From Oncomelania hupensis (taxonomy: Eukaryota; Mollusca; Gastropoda; Littorinimorpha; Pomatiopsidae), in assembly GCA_036898135.1 (NCBI GenBank), contig CM072516.1:20202693-20266692 (forward strand): DNA of 64,000 nt. Reading direction: 5' to 3'. Below the pieces are notes generated by a model that ran no database searches, had not been told where the DNA came from, and saw nothing but the letters and a program-made list of their open reading frames with translations. A program made the translations under genes and the position numbers. Position 1 is the first letter of the stretch. Each line of letters opens with the position of its first letter. Below, in pieces: positions 21,598 to 33,963 of this stretch.

Positions 21598-24500
21598 TCA
21601 TATAAACTTACTAACTGAAGAACCAATGAACGTCTTCGCTAAACTAATGCATACACCAAAACTAATATTGCCCAAAGACGTAACATTATTAGGCAAACTA
21701 TTACGCAATTGATTGCATTCAAATAAAACATGTTTCAAATAAAACATTTCATTACATATACATATGACGTTCGTACAATATTTAGTTCTGATGGAATTTA
21801 GATATATTCTATAAGCCATCGTCACAACAGTTCTGGGAATGCCAATATGTTGGTCAAAGAGTTGATTAAAATGACATTTAGTTTTAACTTCCTTTTCAGT
21901 TAAAACATGCATCTCTTTAACTGACAGGGGTATATTTAATTTTACTGCATTATTATTTTCGGCACCAGTTTTTGCAGCTCGGTCAGCCCAGTCATTAAAG
22001 AGAAAACCACAATGAGAAGGAACCCAACAAAAGTTAACTTCTGTTCCATTAATTATAATACTATGAATCAAGTCTTAATTTCAAAAATAATTTCTTTTCT
22101 TTCTTTACTGTTATTAGATTTTAGAGCTTCTAAAACTGATTCTGAATCAACACAGATGACTACACTAGAAACATGTAATGGGAGATTTATAATTCTATTT
22201 AAAGACATCAGTATTGCTATCAATTCTGCAGTGAAAATGGAATATCCTTTTCCTAAATAAAATGATTCTGTAATTTTAAAGTCAGGAATAACAAAACCTG
22301 CTCCCGCATTACCATTTTCTAAGACCGATCCGTCAGTGTATATCTTAAGTTGTGCTGAATACTTTTCATATAAATGATTACGAACATCAATTATCATTAA
22401 ACCTGGGTTATTATACTTAGTTTCATTTGTTAAAAGAATGTCAAAGTTAGCATTTTCAAGTTCCCATACAGGTATTGGTGACACTATGTTCTGATTACAT
22501 ACAAAATCTGTTTTTTCAAGATTTTTCGGAATTATGTCATATGTATAAGTTGCTATCGTTTGAAAACATTTAATTTTTTGTGAATATTTAGGATAAGATA
22601 TATCTGATCTTAAATATAGTTCCTCATGCGTACTATTATCTACTGCATTTGCTCTTAGAACATACTTAGCGCATGATAATTTTCTCCAATCGTCCAAAGG
22701 CATAACTCCAGCTGTTTCATACGCTCGCATTGTGTTAGTGTGTACAGGAACTCCAAGAGCCAATTTGATAGCCTTTCTGTCTAAACTCTGTATTTTTTTA
22801 ATATAGCATATAGGGGCAGAAAAATAAGCCTCTTGGCCGTACGTTAATTGAGATTTAACAAGCGCACATGCTAAATGTACTAGAGATTTAGGGTCCTGTC
22901 CCCAAGGTTGTTTGAGGATAATTTTTAATAAATTATAACTTTTGACAGCTTGTTGAATTAAATATTCAATATGTTTTTTCCAATGTAATTTATGGGTAAA
23001 ATATACACCTAGGAATTTAACTTCTTTTACATATTTTAATTCCTCATGTTCAATGTAAATTTTAGGCAGTTGTCTAGGTTCATGACCATTAGTAAACAAA
23101 ATCATACTAGTTTTTTCTTTAGATAGTTCCAATCCATTTTGATTCATAAAATAAGTAATATTATTTATTTCTAGTTGGTATAATTTTGCAACATGTTTAA
23201 TTTCATAAAGAGATGTTTTCCGTCTCAAAGATACATTCATCCAAAGGGCAATATCATCAGCGTATTGAACAATCGATATTCGTTTGCTTATAACTCTTGG
23301 TAAATCATACAATAAGATATTAAAAAGAAGCGGTGAAATTACTGAACCTTGTGGAATTCCCATATCTATAGTGCGATGAGTAGAATATGAATTTCCAACC
23401 TTCACACTCATTTTACGACCTTTAAGAAAGGTTCTGATGTAATTATAAATATATCCAGATAATCCTATCTGTTTCAACTTGTACAATAGACGAGCGTGCC
23501 AGACCCTGTCATACGCTTTTTTTATATCAAAAAATGTAGCCAAAATGCTTTTTTTTTTTAGCAAATTGCCTCTTGATGTGAGTGCTTAATTTTACTAAAT
23601 GATCTACTGTTGATCTGCCTTTTTTAAATCCTGCCTGGTTACTTGGGATGACATTATATTTACAACAAAAATAAGTCAGTCTTTCCAATATAATCTTCTC
23701 CATTAATTTACTTACATGAGATGTTAAAGAGATAGGTCTGTAGCTAGATGTTTCAGCTCGAGGTTTACCAGCCTTTAAAATGGGTATTACTAGAGAAGAT
23801 TTCCATATATCAGGCAAAACTCCTCTTTTCCAGCATGTTTGAATAATTATAAGCAGAATACGAATCCATTCATCAGGAAGATGATTTAATAACGTATACG
23901 ACATGCCGTCAAGTCCTACAGCAGACTTTTTTGAACCAAAAGAAAATAAAGCATCTTTAAGTTCTGCCAGAGATATGTTTGAATTAATAAAAATAGAATT
24001 GTCTGGACAAGGATCTTCATACTGCTTTGTAATTTCCATAATTTTTCTAGTTTGTAAAATATTACATGACAAACTTGTAAAATTACTTTCATTTGAAAAA
24101 ACATTTACAAATTCTTCTGCTTTCTCCTTGGGAGAAGGAAAAGTATTATTAACTAATTTAATAGGACACTGTGGTAAGTTAAAACCATTTCTCATTTCAG
24201 CAACCTTTTTCCAAGTCTTAAAAGAATCTTGTGAAACTAGAAATTTCATTGAAACAAAACGTGGACCAAAACTGTCTTTTTTCAGGAGCTATTATTTTGT
24301 TACATGTTATTTTTGCTTTTTTCATATCATTAAAATGTTGGTCTGATCGTGATTTTAACCAATTTTTATACGCATGTTTTTTCTGTTTTACTGCTGCTTC
24401 ACAAACCTCATTCCACCATACATTACCATTGCGAGATTTTTTTTAGCTGATCGTTTTTGAGGAATAGAACTACTAGCAGCTAAATGAATGTTTTTAAAAT

Positions 24501-25321
24501 AAAAGTTGAATACATATTATTTATGTCATCATCATGCACAAAATCTGTATTATAAGACATTAATAAACTTTGAAATAACTCCCAGTTCGCACGATTATAA
24601 ACGTACTTTGGAATAACATCAACATCTGTTTGAGTGTCAATATTATTATTCAACGTTGTAACGATAGGCAGATGATCGCTGCCCAGAGAATCAGTCTGAA
24701 TATCCCACTCACAGTCAATATCTAAAGTAGATGAAACAAATGTCAAGTCAATAGCTGATGGTCGATGAGAAAAACGTCAGGTATACGGGTGACTTGACCA
24801 TCATTTAGCAAGATAAGGCTGGAATTTAAAACAGTTTCAACAAATGACATATTTGTTGTATGTAGACAGTCTGTGTCCCATATCGGCGAATGTGAATTAA
24901 AATCACCGTTAATTATCCAGTTTTCGGTGTCCGGAATAGCTTGAATCCAGTCAAAACTGTTGTTAATAGGACCTCTTGGAAAATATACTGTCAAAATATT
25001 CAAACATAAATCCTTGTTGACCTTGAGTTCAATACACGCTGAAAAAACGTCACTCGCATCTTTAGGTACTGGAGAGCTTTTCACATTATAGCCCAAGTCG
25101 TTCCTAATATAAATAGCAGTTTGAATTTTATTCCTACCGAAGTTAGTAACTGGCGGATAATAAAAACCTTGAAGCTTGGGTAACTTATTCCTGTTGATGT
25201 TTAACGATTGCAATGTTAATACGTGATGATCATTATTGGATAAATAGTTACATAAATACTGTACATTTGTAGAAATGGATCGACAGTTCCACTGGAAAAC
25301 TGATAGTCGCTCTGTTTTCAT
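21598..25321 (-). pseudogene. LINE ORF2 of copy 2: endonuclease, RT, RNase H with several frameshifts
   Basis: The likely start is the ATG at 25321 (MKTERLSVFQWNCRSISTN). The frame changes near 24745, between 24480 and 24249, near 23550 and near 22070, leaving the domain order intact. The endonuclease shows WNCRSI, NGDFNSHSPIWDTD and SLGSDHLPIV, while the motif normally holding the catalytic Glu reads LTLQSLNI, the same substitution as in copy 1. RT shows SSYRPISLTSHVSKLMEKII, FFDIKKAYDRVWHARLL, MGIPQGSVISPLLFNILLYD and VQYADDIALW. RNase H shows IYTDGSVLENGNAG, FTAELIAILMSL, VICVDSESVLEAL and FCWVPSHCGFLFNDWADRAA. The protein ends at 21598. Confidence 0.85.
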
Positions 25322-25474
25322 AAATAAATAAAAAATAATAATACAAACACCAAAATTAGTCAATGAAATAATAACAATAGTTACCAAAAGTTTGCTTAGT
25401 TACAGAAAATAAAATTAAAATATTGTTAATCCAGATCACAGCAATATAACTTCCAGTTACCGATAATCAGTCAG

Positions 25475-26689
25475 TCAGTACCACTTGACGGGAAACACTG
25501 GCTTGGGTGCTGGATGCCACCTGCCTCTGAAGTCATAAAACCCGAGACAGTCACTTGCCTGGTAGGACCGGGCAAGTTTCCTACGGCTTGGTTTCTTCCA
25601 CAGAAGACCATGGATGAATCTACCTATGTTTCCAGCCAGGATACTAGATCCCTTTCTGTTTGGGAGAAAAGCATCTCTGAGGGTGTATGTCGGCATGTTA
25701 TCTTGGCTAATGAATGCTACGTTTGGTTCTTCCATCAACTCAGAGAACGTTAACGCGTTGAAGACATCTTTCTTAGAACGAAGGACCTTGTCCTGGATAG
25801 CCGCTACTTTACTGACAACGGTCTTGGCCTGAGGATGAAGAGAAGCCACAGTCTTGACAGTGTCCACAAATTCCTTGCTGGCAGATTTAGGATCTTTCCT
25901 CTTCAAGTCGTTCACACCCACATGAATCACGACCGCTTTTAGATGAGTGTTAGAACTTTCCGTAAGTTGTTGAAGAGCCCCAATCACATCACCGGTCGTA
26001 AATGCTTTGGTTTTAACAACGTCAAAACCATAGGAATCGCCAAGTCGAAGTGCCTGGACCCCGTTCAATACTGAATCGTGCCTATCGCAAACCACATCTT
26101 CGAACTCTTGTTTTCGTCCTGTTTTCAGTCTTACGTCATGTGTGTGTTTACTGACGTCATTTACTTCTTGGTTATTTTTGACGTAAGATTCGTTCTGCCT
26201 TTGTTCTTTTTTCTTTTGCTGATTGTTTTTGCCGACATCATTGGATTTTGGGCGATGAGTCAAAATTTCCGTGGACTTCGGGCGATTGATACTCGATGTT
26301 GATGCCACTGATTTTACTGCAGCCGAATAAGAATCGCGTGAAAGGGGTAATTCGCGTACTTGCCTCGTCTGCTCCTCAGCTCGGTCCGAATTCCAAGCTC
26401 GTTGATCATGCAATTCCTTGATCATTTTAGCCTGATCAAGTACAGCCAGGTGCAGTGAGGCAATCTTTTCATGCATTTTTTCTATGAAATGTTTTAACTC
26501 ACTCACAGAATCTTTGCAGTGGCATTGGCAACTCTTGCAGTCAATGTCATCGTCAGTGTTGACCCCAGTCTCTGCAGTCACAGTCGCCAGACCCACTTGC
26601 ACATTCTGCTGATTCTCGTCGTCCGAAGGCACCTCTTTCTCCATTTTTCCTGTCTGCCTTCTCCTTCTTGCTGCCCTTCTTGCAGTCAT
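25475..26689 (-). CDS. LINE ORF1 of copy 2, esterase domain degenerate
   Basis: The open frame extends from a GTG at 26737, but the first ATG is 26689 (MTARRAARRRRQTGKMEKE), giving about 404 residues. The N-terminal basic stretch is followed by an acidic segment, a Cys-containing patch (CKSCQCHC) and a coiled region (SVSELKHFIEKMHEKIASL). The C-terminal half aligns with the SGNH domain of copy 1, but its catalytic blocks are eroded: block I is CDRHDSVLNG instead of VGDSILNG, and block V is LRDAFLPNRKG instead of LRDGLHPTQTG, losing the Gly and catalytic His. Block III survives (VIHVGVNDLKRKDPK). The frame is open, but the hydrolase is probably inactive. Confidence 0.75.
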   Translation of the reverse strand: MTARRAARRRRQTGKMEKEVPSDDENQQNVQVGLATVTAETGVNTDDDIDCKSCQCHCKDSVSELKHFIEKMHEKIASLHLAVLDQAKMIKELHDQRAWNSDRAEEQTRQVRELPLSRDSYSAAVKSVASTSSINRPKSTEILTHRPKSNDVGKNNQQKKKEQRQNESYVKNNQEVNDVSKHTHDVRLKTGRKQEFEDVVCDRHDSVLNGVQALRLGDSYGFDVVKTKAFTTGDVIGALQQLTESSNTHLKAVVIHVGVNDLKRKDPKSASKEFVDTVKTVASLHPQAKTVVSKVAAIQDKVLRSKKDVFNALTFSELMEEPNVAFISQDNMPTYTLRDAFLPNRKGSSILAGNIGRFIHGLLWKKPSRRKLARSYQASDCLGFYDFRGRWHPAPKPVFPVKWY

Positions 26690-26806
26690 ATTTTTATTAC
26701 TGCTGATTACTTCGGAAACCAGAGTAAAAATTGACACCTACTTTTTAGTCGTTGTTGCCATGCTGGAAACCGGAAGTCAATTATATTATATATTATGGGA
26801 ATATTA

Positions 26807-27198
26807 GTTTTGAGTAAAATGGGTAGCTTTCTGTCCATGACATGTAATTAAGGTTACATAAATCTACACCTTACTAACTGTTTATTAATTACATTTTGTT
26901 TATTTAACGTACACATGTGTGTTTCTTGTGTCATTCCTAAAAGATTGATGTAAGTTTAAGTAAACTATTCCAACAAACAATGAATTTACAGGTAAATGTG
27001 TGACACAATGTGCAGTTTTTTACCCACAATGTGTAGCATGAATCACCCCACTAGACTTCATTCATTTGTCATACAGGTTAGCACTTCAAATTGTGTCAGG
27101 CTTACCAACCAACCAACCAACCAACAAGCAATTATCTACGTATCATTTCATTCAAATAAACTAAAGGAAGTCCCGCTTGTTCTAAACACATATACACA
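26807..27198. other. Unassigned sequence downstream of the receptor gene
   Basis: No gene is recognised. It contains an (ACCA)n stretch at about 27107-27126. Confidence 0.5.
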
Positions 27199-27204
27199 TT
27201 TATT
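27199..27204 (-). promoter_or_regulatory. Candidate polyadenylation signal of the receptor gene
   Basis: AATAAA on the minus strand, about 150 bases after the receptor stop codon at 27356-27358. It is a reasonable 3'-end signal but the hexamer is common by chance in AT-rich DNA. Confidence 0.4.
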
Positions 27205-27355
27205 TGATGCCAGTGGAGTATTCATCGTAAAGACTGTCGGTGTTTCACCGTTGCCATGTGTTTATACTGCTAGAGCTAAACAAAAATCTGAAATAAGCTG
27301 CTTCAGTGACAAACACGATTGCATGTCTTGAGAGAGTAATATTAACTGGCGTGTT

Positions 27356-29453
27356 CTAATCCTGCTGTTGGCTCAATTCAGTTACTGAAGTTTTAGTTAT
27401 TCGCGATTTCGTTTTCATTGCAGTGCTCTTTACATTTGATGTCAACATTTGTTCCATTCTTTGTGCCAATTTTTGTCGCTGTTTTTCTTGAACTATAGCA
27501 TAGGTGTACAACAAGGGATTGAGCGCAGAGTTGGAGGACAGCATAAAGACGTACAGCAAGACAAAGACCTGGCCTGGAATGTTTACCAGAAAAAACGTGG
27601 CCAGATACAAAGTACCAAGTGCCAGCCAGCACAGACAGTCCGTTATCGCGACAGTAGTTATGCGTTCTAAAGTGGTTGTTTTTGTTGATGCTGACTTCTC
27701 GTTATTGTCTGAACTTGATAAGTGTCGTATGGACCTGTTGATCAATACTTGCAAAACAGATATTACGATACAGAGAGCGCCGTTTAAGATTATTGCAACA
27801 CCGAGGTAACATACAGTTCCAGGTAAAGTGACAGGTAGTGGGACACAGAGACCAGTAAAATCACTTACGTTCCACAAGGACACACCTGGTATCAGAGGCA
27901 GAGCAGCCAGGACAACTCCCATAGTCCACACTACAACTGCTGCCCACACCGCTGACTTGCCAGTGAAACGGAATATACTAGCAGGATGTACGTACATGAT
28001 AAAGTGGTTCAACGTGATGAGACATATCATGAATGTTGCCACCTCACTGGAAAGTATCGATAGGAATCCTGCTAGCTTACACATTGCACTGGTCTTCCAC
28101 CTGTTTTCAAACTCAAAGTACTCAGCTCTGTACACGATGTCTGCTAAACAAATGACAAGGACGTACACTCCCAATAGCGTGTTAGAGATGTTGAAGTGAG
28201 TATAAAATATACTGTACACTTGTACGTCGTTTTTCACTTTGTCTGAACAACATCTGGACAGTATGCAAGCGTTGCTCAACACGGAAAACAGTCCAGTAGA
28301 CCACAGCAAAACCCTGTGAGACATAACTTGCAAGAGGTGATCACAGGAGGATATTTCGTCATCAATACTATAACAATGTTCTTGATTAAAGTCAGCCGGT
28401 AGCATAACTTTACAGCACAACTGGTATTTGTCAGCGTATACATAGGATAAGTGTTCAAGCATCCTGAATAAGTCCTTTGGAAATTGTTGAATGTTGCATC
28501 CTCTTACATCAATAATATCTAGGTTGAGTAACTCTAAAAACCCACGCAAAGAAATGTATTTCACGTTTGAAAATGAAAGGTTGAGGTATGTCAAGTTTGT
28601 GAGACTCGCTAAAGATGTGCTGTCGAATGTTTCCATTAAAATATAGGAGGCATCAAGACCAACGAGTGACGCATGGGTCATTTCCACATTGTATGTTTGT
28701 ATTGATACTAACGGATTTCCCCGTATAGTGAGGAAGTATAAATTAGGTAACAAACGTAGATTGTCAATATACAGAGATGACATTTCATTGTTCGCCAGGT
28801 CAAGCCGCTGTAAATTATGAAGCTCAATCTCAGGCCATGTTTTTAGCCCACAAGCTGCCAGGCTGAGATACACCACGTAAAAGTTGTCTGCAACAGCCTC
28901 AGGGACCATGAAAGACCCTGTAGCGTCCAGGTACCTGAGGTCAGGATAGTGACTGGCAGTAAACGGCTGGTGACACACGAAGGCCAGACCCTGACAGAGA
29001 CAGGTCGCAGGACAGGTGGCGTTACACAGCAACTCATCATCCCGCTCTGGACACTGAGGCCAGCCGTCACACAGGTGGCTGCCATGGAGACAAACGCCAG
29101 ACGACCTGCATCGGTAGTAACCTGGGCATGTCATGTCAGAGCAGCTGACCTCGTCCGCACCACCTGGGCAATCCTTGACGCCGTTACACCTGAGATAGAC
29201 AGGCATGCAGTACACGTCCTTACCAGGGCAGCGAAAGTGGGTCTGTGGACATGTGGAGTCAGAAGGATCCATGGCTTGCTCTGTAAAGTTCCCACGGCCA
29301 TCCATCTGTATAATCACTGGAGGTTGTTTTCTAAAGAATCCATTTTCCACATAGTGACCGTGTTCAATACAGTGTAACTCATCACTTCCATCAATGCAGT
29401 CGTCCTTGACGTCACAAACAGCTTCTGGTAACACGTACTGGCCTGACGAGCAC
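27356..29453 (-). CDS. 3' terminal exon of a GRL101-like receptor: LDLa repeats, LRRs, seven transmembrane helices
   Basis: A long terminal exon encodes a leucine-rich-repeat-containing GPCR. It opens at a splice acceptor (TTTCAG at 29459-29454) and its first base completes an Arg codon begun in the exon at 39510-40100. In order it holds the second half of an LDLa module (CIDGSDELHC), two further LDLa modules (FRCPGKDVYC...DEVSC and YYRCRSSGVC...DELLC), a cysteine-rich LRR cap (CPATCLCQGLAFVC), about six LRRs (for example LQRLDLANNEMSSL and LTYLNLSFSNVKYI), then seven hydrophobic helices ending with NPLLYTY (an NPxxY match). The basic Ser/Thr/Gln-rich tail ends at TAG 27356. GRL101-type receptors are plasma-membrane proteins related to relaxin/glycoprotein-hormone receptors. 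The TM3 motif usually D/E-R-Y/F reads LNHFIMYVHP, so the conserved acidic-Arg pair is missing. No frame damage was seen. Confidence 0.88.
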
Positions 29454-29756
29454 CTGAAACAATAGATTGCTATGTGTACAGAAGTTTGTGGTCAGAAGTA
29501 TGTGTACACTATCGGCACATAAAAACTCCCAAACTGTAGAGTTTTAAGAAGGTCAAAAATGTTATTCATTGTGTTATGTCTTTCATACTAAGACCCAAAG
29601 TCTTAGACATGTGTTGTTTCAGCCTTCTTTAATCGTCGCTCAAGAAGCACAACTCTTGCTCTATGTTAGATAGTATATATCCTCCCTGTTACAAATAAAA
29701 TCTTGTATTTTCTGCTGAACACGTACATCAAGATTGGTTGGCTTTTGCATAATCAC

Positions 29757-30395
<639 letters not shown>

Positions 30396-30925
30396 TTTTC
30401 ACCTAGGCCTTTCCAGCGCAGTTCGCTGATACCTAAAACGTTCCATCGATAGTGGTCCAGCTCGTGGGCCAGTTCTTCTAATTTTCCTTCCGCAGTTAGG
30501 GTCCTGACATTCCAGGTTCCTATGACGATGTTGTTTCTCGTGCGGATCTTGCTAATTTGTCCATCAGTAGCATACTTTTCACCTCCGTCCTGGTGGCCAA
30601 CGGAAGGCGCGGTCCTTGTTCCGGGCGACGACCGATCCGGCATGGAATTAGTGGATAGCCTCATCATGTGTTGTGTCTTGGGCAAAAAAAAGACCTGGCA
30701 GGGCCCAATCCTCTCCAGGCTGTTGGCCACAGCCGAAATCCACGAATACAGTGTGGCTCGCCTTGGCCCTGAGCACGTGGTCGTTGAACCTGTAGTAACG
30801 TGAGGTTCCTCCGCCCTGGCCGGTGACTTCTGTGTAGAAGACTTTCGCCCAGTGATGCCGTGCTAACATCACCCCTGTTAGTCGCCTCTTACGACACGCC
30901 GGGAAACGTTGGGTCTATTCTATTT
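30396..30925 (-). pseudogene. Inverted 5' part of RTE copy A: N-terminus of the endonuclease ORF
   Basis: On the minus strand, 30560-30396 encodes the start of an RTE/BovB-type apurinic endonuclease: IVIGTWNVRTLTAEGKLEEL and WNVLGISELRWKGLGE, including the catalytic Glu (ISELRW). Upstream on that strand lies 5' leader-like sequence with GTCGTAAGAGGCGACTAACA (complement of about 30881-30900). Protein continuity from GLGE at 30396 to the plus-strand EHKLYFSGRDD at about 30936 shows that the two blocks were adjacent in the source RNA. Confidence 0.75.
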
Positions 30926-33829
30926 GCCCGAACCCACAGAGCATAAGCTCTATTTCAGCGGTAGAGATGACAGGCACGAACACGGCGTTGGATTCTTGGT
31001 CCACAAGAACATTCTAGCCACTGTCATGGGTTGCCGCCCAGTCTCCAGTAGACTCATTACTATCCGTCTGAGAGCAACCCCTTTCAACATTACCATCATC
31101 CAGGCCTATGCCCCAACATCAGACTATGAAGACAGCGAAGTGGAGGATTTTTATGAAAATATACAGGCGGTCCTTGACCAAGTGCCGAAGAAGGACATAG
31201 TCATAGTGCAAGGCGACTGGAATGCCAAGGTTGGCCAAGATGCGCACCACAACTGGGGAGACACATGCGGACCCCACTGCAACAACGAGACAAATGACAG
31301 GGGTCTGAGGCTATTGGAGTTTGCCAGATACAACAATCTGGTACTGGCAAACACGCTTGGTCTCCACAAAAAATCCAGACGATGGACATGGCACAGTCCC
31401 GGCGGGGAACATCACAACTAGATCGACTACATCTTGGTCAAGACACGCTTCATATCAAGCATCAACATTGGCAGGACACGCACTTTTCCAGGAGCAGAAA
31501 TCGGAAATGACCACGATCTCGTGATGTTTTTCCGACTCCACTTGAAGAGAGTTAACACAGCAAAGTGCACTAGACTGAAGTTCGCCCAGGACAAACTGCA
31601 AGATCCGGAGGTGGCAGAAATATACTACTCAAAAAAGGCCACTCTCATATTTCATTTAGTTTAATTAGTTTTTGCTGCTATCAATAATATCGCTTATATT
31701 GCTTATTTCAAAACTTATCCTTTACAGTAACATTCAAGACAATCTTATTCTGACAAGTAATCACATGTGTGAGTGTGAGTATATTTCAAGCCACAATTGG
31801 AGGGAAATTTACACCACTGCTCAATTTGGGAGCGGCTGAAGTAGATGTCAACACCATGCACTGCCTTCAACTCAGCTGTGACAGATGCCACCACTGAGGA
31901 CCTTGGCAAGCACCGCCCATGATAGAAACCTTGGATCACACCTGAAAAAGAAAAAGAACACTTCACAGGGAGCTGATGCCTACCGAAAAATCAACAACGA
32001 CATCCGAAAAGGCATGCGCACAACAAAGAAGAACTGGATAGAAGAGCAATGCCAGGAGATAGAAAGCAGTCTGAACAAGAACATAAGCAAGAAGGCCTAC
32101 CAGGCTGTGAAACGGCTGACAAGTGTTAAACAGTCCAAGGTCTCCCCGATCCAAAGCAAGTCTAGCATATGCCTTACAGAAGAACAAGAAGTCTTAAATA
32201 GATGGACAGAGTACTGCTCTGATCTTTACAACCATACACCAAATGGAGACCTATCAGTTCTAGCATGTCCCGAGAGCAGAGAAGAAGAAGAAATCCTCCC
32301 AATTCTCCGGGAAGAAGTTGAGGCAGCAGTGCAATCGCTGAAGAAAGGGAAGTCAGCGGGAGTGGACAACATACCAGCGGAACTGCTACAAGCAGGAGGA
32401 GAAGCGATGACTGATGCTCTCACCATTATCTGTAACAAGATCTGGCAGAGTGGGGAATGGCCTACACCATGGACACAGTCGCTTGTCATCACTCTTCCCA
32501 AAAAAGGTAACCTTCAGGAATGTGAAAATTACCGCACCATCAGCCTGATCAGCCATCCTAGCAAGGTCCTCCTGAAAATAATACTCAACAGGTTGAAACC
32601 ACAAGCTGAACAAATCATAGCTGAAGAACAAGCAGGATTCATGGCAGGGCGAAGTACCACTGAACAGATTTTCAACTTCAGAATAATCTGTGAGAAATAC
32701 CTACAGCACCAACAACATCTATATCATGTGTTCATAGACTTCAAGAAGGCATTTGACCGAGTCTGGCATGCAGCTCTATGGGCAACCATGAAAGTGTACA
32801 ACATCAGCCCTAAAATTATAGAAGTCATCAAAAGCCTGTATGACAAGGCTACCAGTGCAGTCCTCCATAACAGCGTCATCGGGAACTGGTTCAGAACAAC
32901 AATCGGTGTGCGTCAAAAATGCCTACCTCTCTCCAACACTCTTCAACATCTTCCTAGAGCGCATCATGTCAGATGCTCTTGCAGATCACGAAGGCACAGT
33001 CAGCATAGGGGGCAGAGCAATCTCCAATCTTCGTTTTGCGGATGATATTGATGGATTGGCTGGAGAGGAACAAGAACTTGAACAGCTTGTACAGAGGCTT
33101 GACACCACCTCCAGAGCTTATGGAATGGAAATAAGTGCAGAGAAGACCAAAATGATGACCAACAACACCAATGGCATCAACACGGACATCAAAGTACAAG
33201 GCCAATCCCTCAACACAGTGCACAGCTTCAAATATTTAGGAGCCATTGTGTCAGACAATGGGTCTCGACAGGAAGTCCTCTCCAGGATCGCACAAACAAC
33301 TGCTGCCCTGACAAGGTTGAAGCCCATTTGGAAAGACAGAACCATCAGTCTACATTCCAAAGTAAGACTGCTGCGCTCTCTGGTCATCTCCATCTTCCTA
33401 TATGCTTGCGAAGCATGGACCCTCACAGCAGATCTCCAACGAAGAATACAAAGCATGGAGATGAGGTGCTACAGAAGACTTCTGGGCATTTCCTATACCC
33501 AACACATCACCAACGACGAAGTCCGACAGACCATCACACAAGCCAGTGGACAACACGATGACCTGCTAACAGTGGTGAAGAAACGGAAACTCCGATGGTA
33601 TGGCCACGTCACCAGATCATCAGGCCTTGCAAAGACCATTCTGCAAGGCACAGTGCAAGGAGGTAGAAGAAGGGGGAGACCGAAAAAGAGGTGGGAGGAC
33701 AACATTCGAGAATGGACTAGTTTGACACTGAGCGAAGCCATGAGGGCTGCTGAGGACAGAGAAAGATGGAGTATGCTGGTTAAACGATCATCTGTGGTGC
33801 CCCTACGACCTTCGGGTTATGGGACAGGA
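30926..33829 (+). pseudogene. RTE-type LINE ORF2, copy A: endonuclease remainder and reverse transcriptase
   Basis: The endonuclease continues with EHKLYFSGRDDRHEHGVGFL, VIVQGDWNAKVGQDAH and a stop after the WTWHSPGGEHHN region (31419-31421). IDYILVKTRF and the GNDHDLVMFFRL motif (D-H) follow in another frame. Between about 31645 and 31785 non-coding AT-rich sequence interrupts the ORF. RT proper follows: NYRTISLISHPSKVLLKIIL, FMAGRSTTEQIFNFRIICEK, FIDFKKAFDRVWHAALWATM. A frameshift near 32916 (GVRQ) precedes NLRFADDIDGLAGEEQEL (polymerase box FADD), SFKYLGAIVSDNGSRQ, WYGHVTRSSGLAKT and the basic end GRRRGRPKKRWEDNI. It ends with WSMLVKRSSVVPLRPSGYG. The family matches proteins often annotated as craniofacial development protein 2-like, which are RTE LINEs. 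Confidence 0.85.
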
Positions 33830-33835
33830 TAGGAT

Positions 33836-33837
<2 letters not shown>

Positions 33838-33883
<46 letters not shown>

Positions 33884-33901
33884 GAGAGAGAAAGAGAGAG
33901 A
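33838..33901. repeat. (GA)n microsatellite
   Basis: GA dinucleotides with a few C and A interruptions directly follow the (GGATA)n tail of RTE copy A. Confidence 0.95.
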
Positions 33902-33928
33902 TTGTTGTTTTGTGGGGCATTGCACCGA

Positions 33929-33963
33929 AAAATTGTGGGGCATATAAAATGCCCCACAATTTT
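33929..33963. repeat. Perfect 15-bp inverted repeat with 5-base loop
   Basis: AAAATTGTGGGGCAT (33929-33943) and its exact complement ATGCCCCACAATTTT (33949-33963) flank ATAAA. As RNA or single-stranded DNA it would form a 15-bp hairpin without mismatches. TGTGGGGCAT also occurs just upstream at 33911-33920. Confidence 0.9.

Larger units (their letters stand above)
21435..26794 (-). mobile_element. Esterase-ORF1/RNaseH LINE, copy 2, flanked by a 12-bp target-site duplication
   Basis: This is a 5.36-kb minus-strand element of the same family as 7330-12455. ATGGGAATATTA occurs at 21423-21434 and at 26795-26806, immediately outside the ends inferred from the coding content and the conserved 3' motif GTGAAAAAGACATTAAA. 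It is therefore a complete or near-complete retrotransposition event. ORF1 is 26689-25475 and ORF2 is 25321-21598, with frameshifts. Confidence 0.85.
30396..33837 (+). mobile_element. RTE-type LINE copy A with inverted 5' segment, inserted in a GA microsatellite
   Basis: The element runs to the RTE-like 3' end ACGACCTTCGGGTTATGGGA followed by (GGATA)n. Both outer flanks are (GA)n (30304-30395 and 33838-33900), so the target was a GA repeat. The first part (30396 to about 30925) is in reverse orientation relative to the rest, the arrangement left by twin priming. Confidence 0.8.

Noticed and set aside
27449..28199. Plus-strand frames opposite the receptor exon
   Set aside because: They are shadows of the receptor reading frame on the minus strand.
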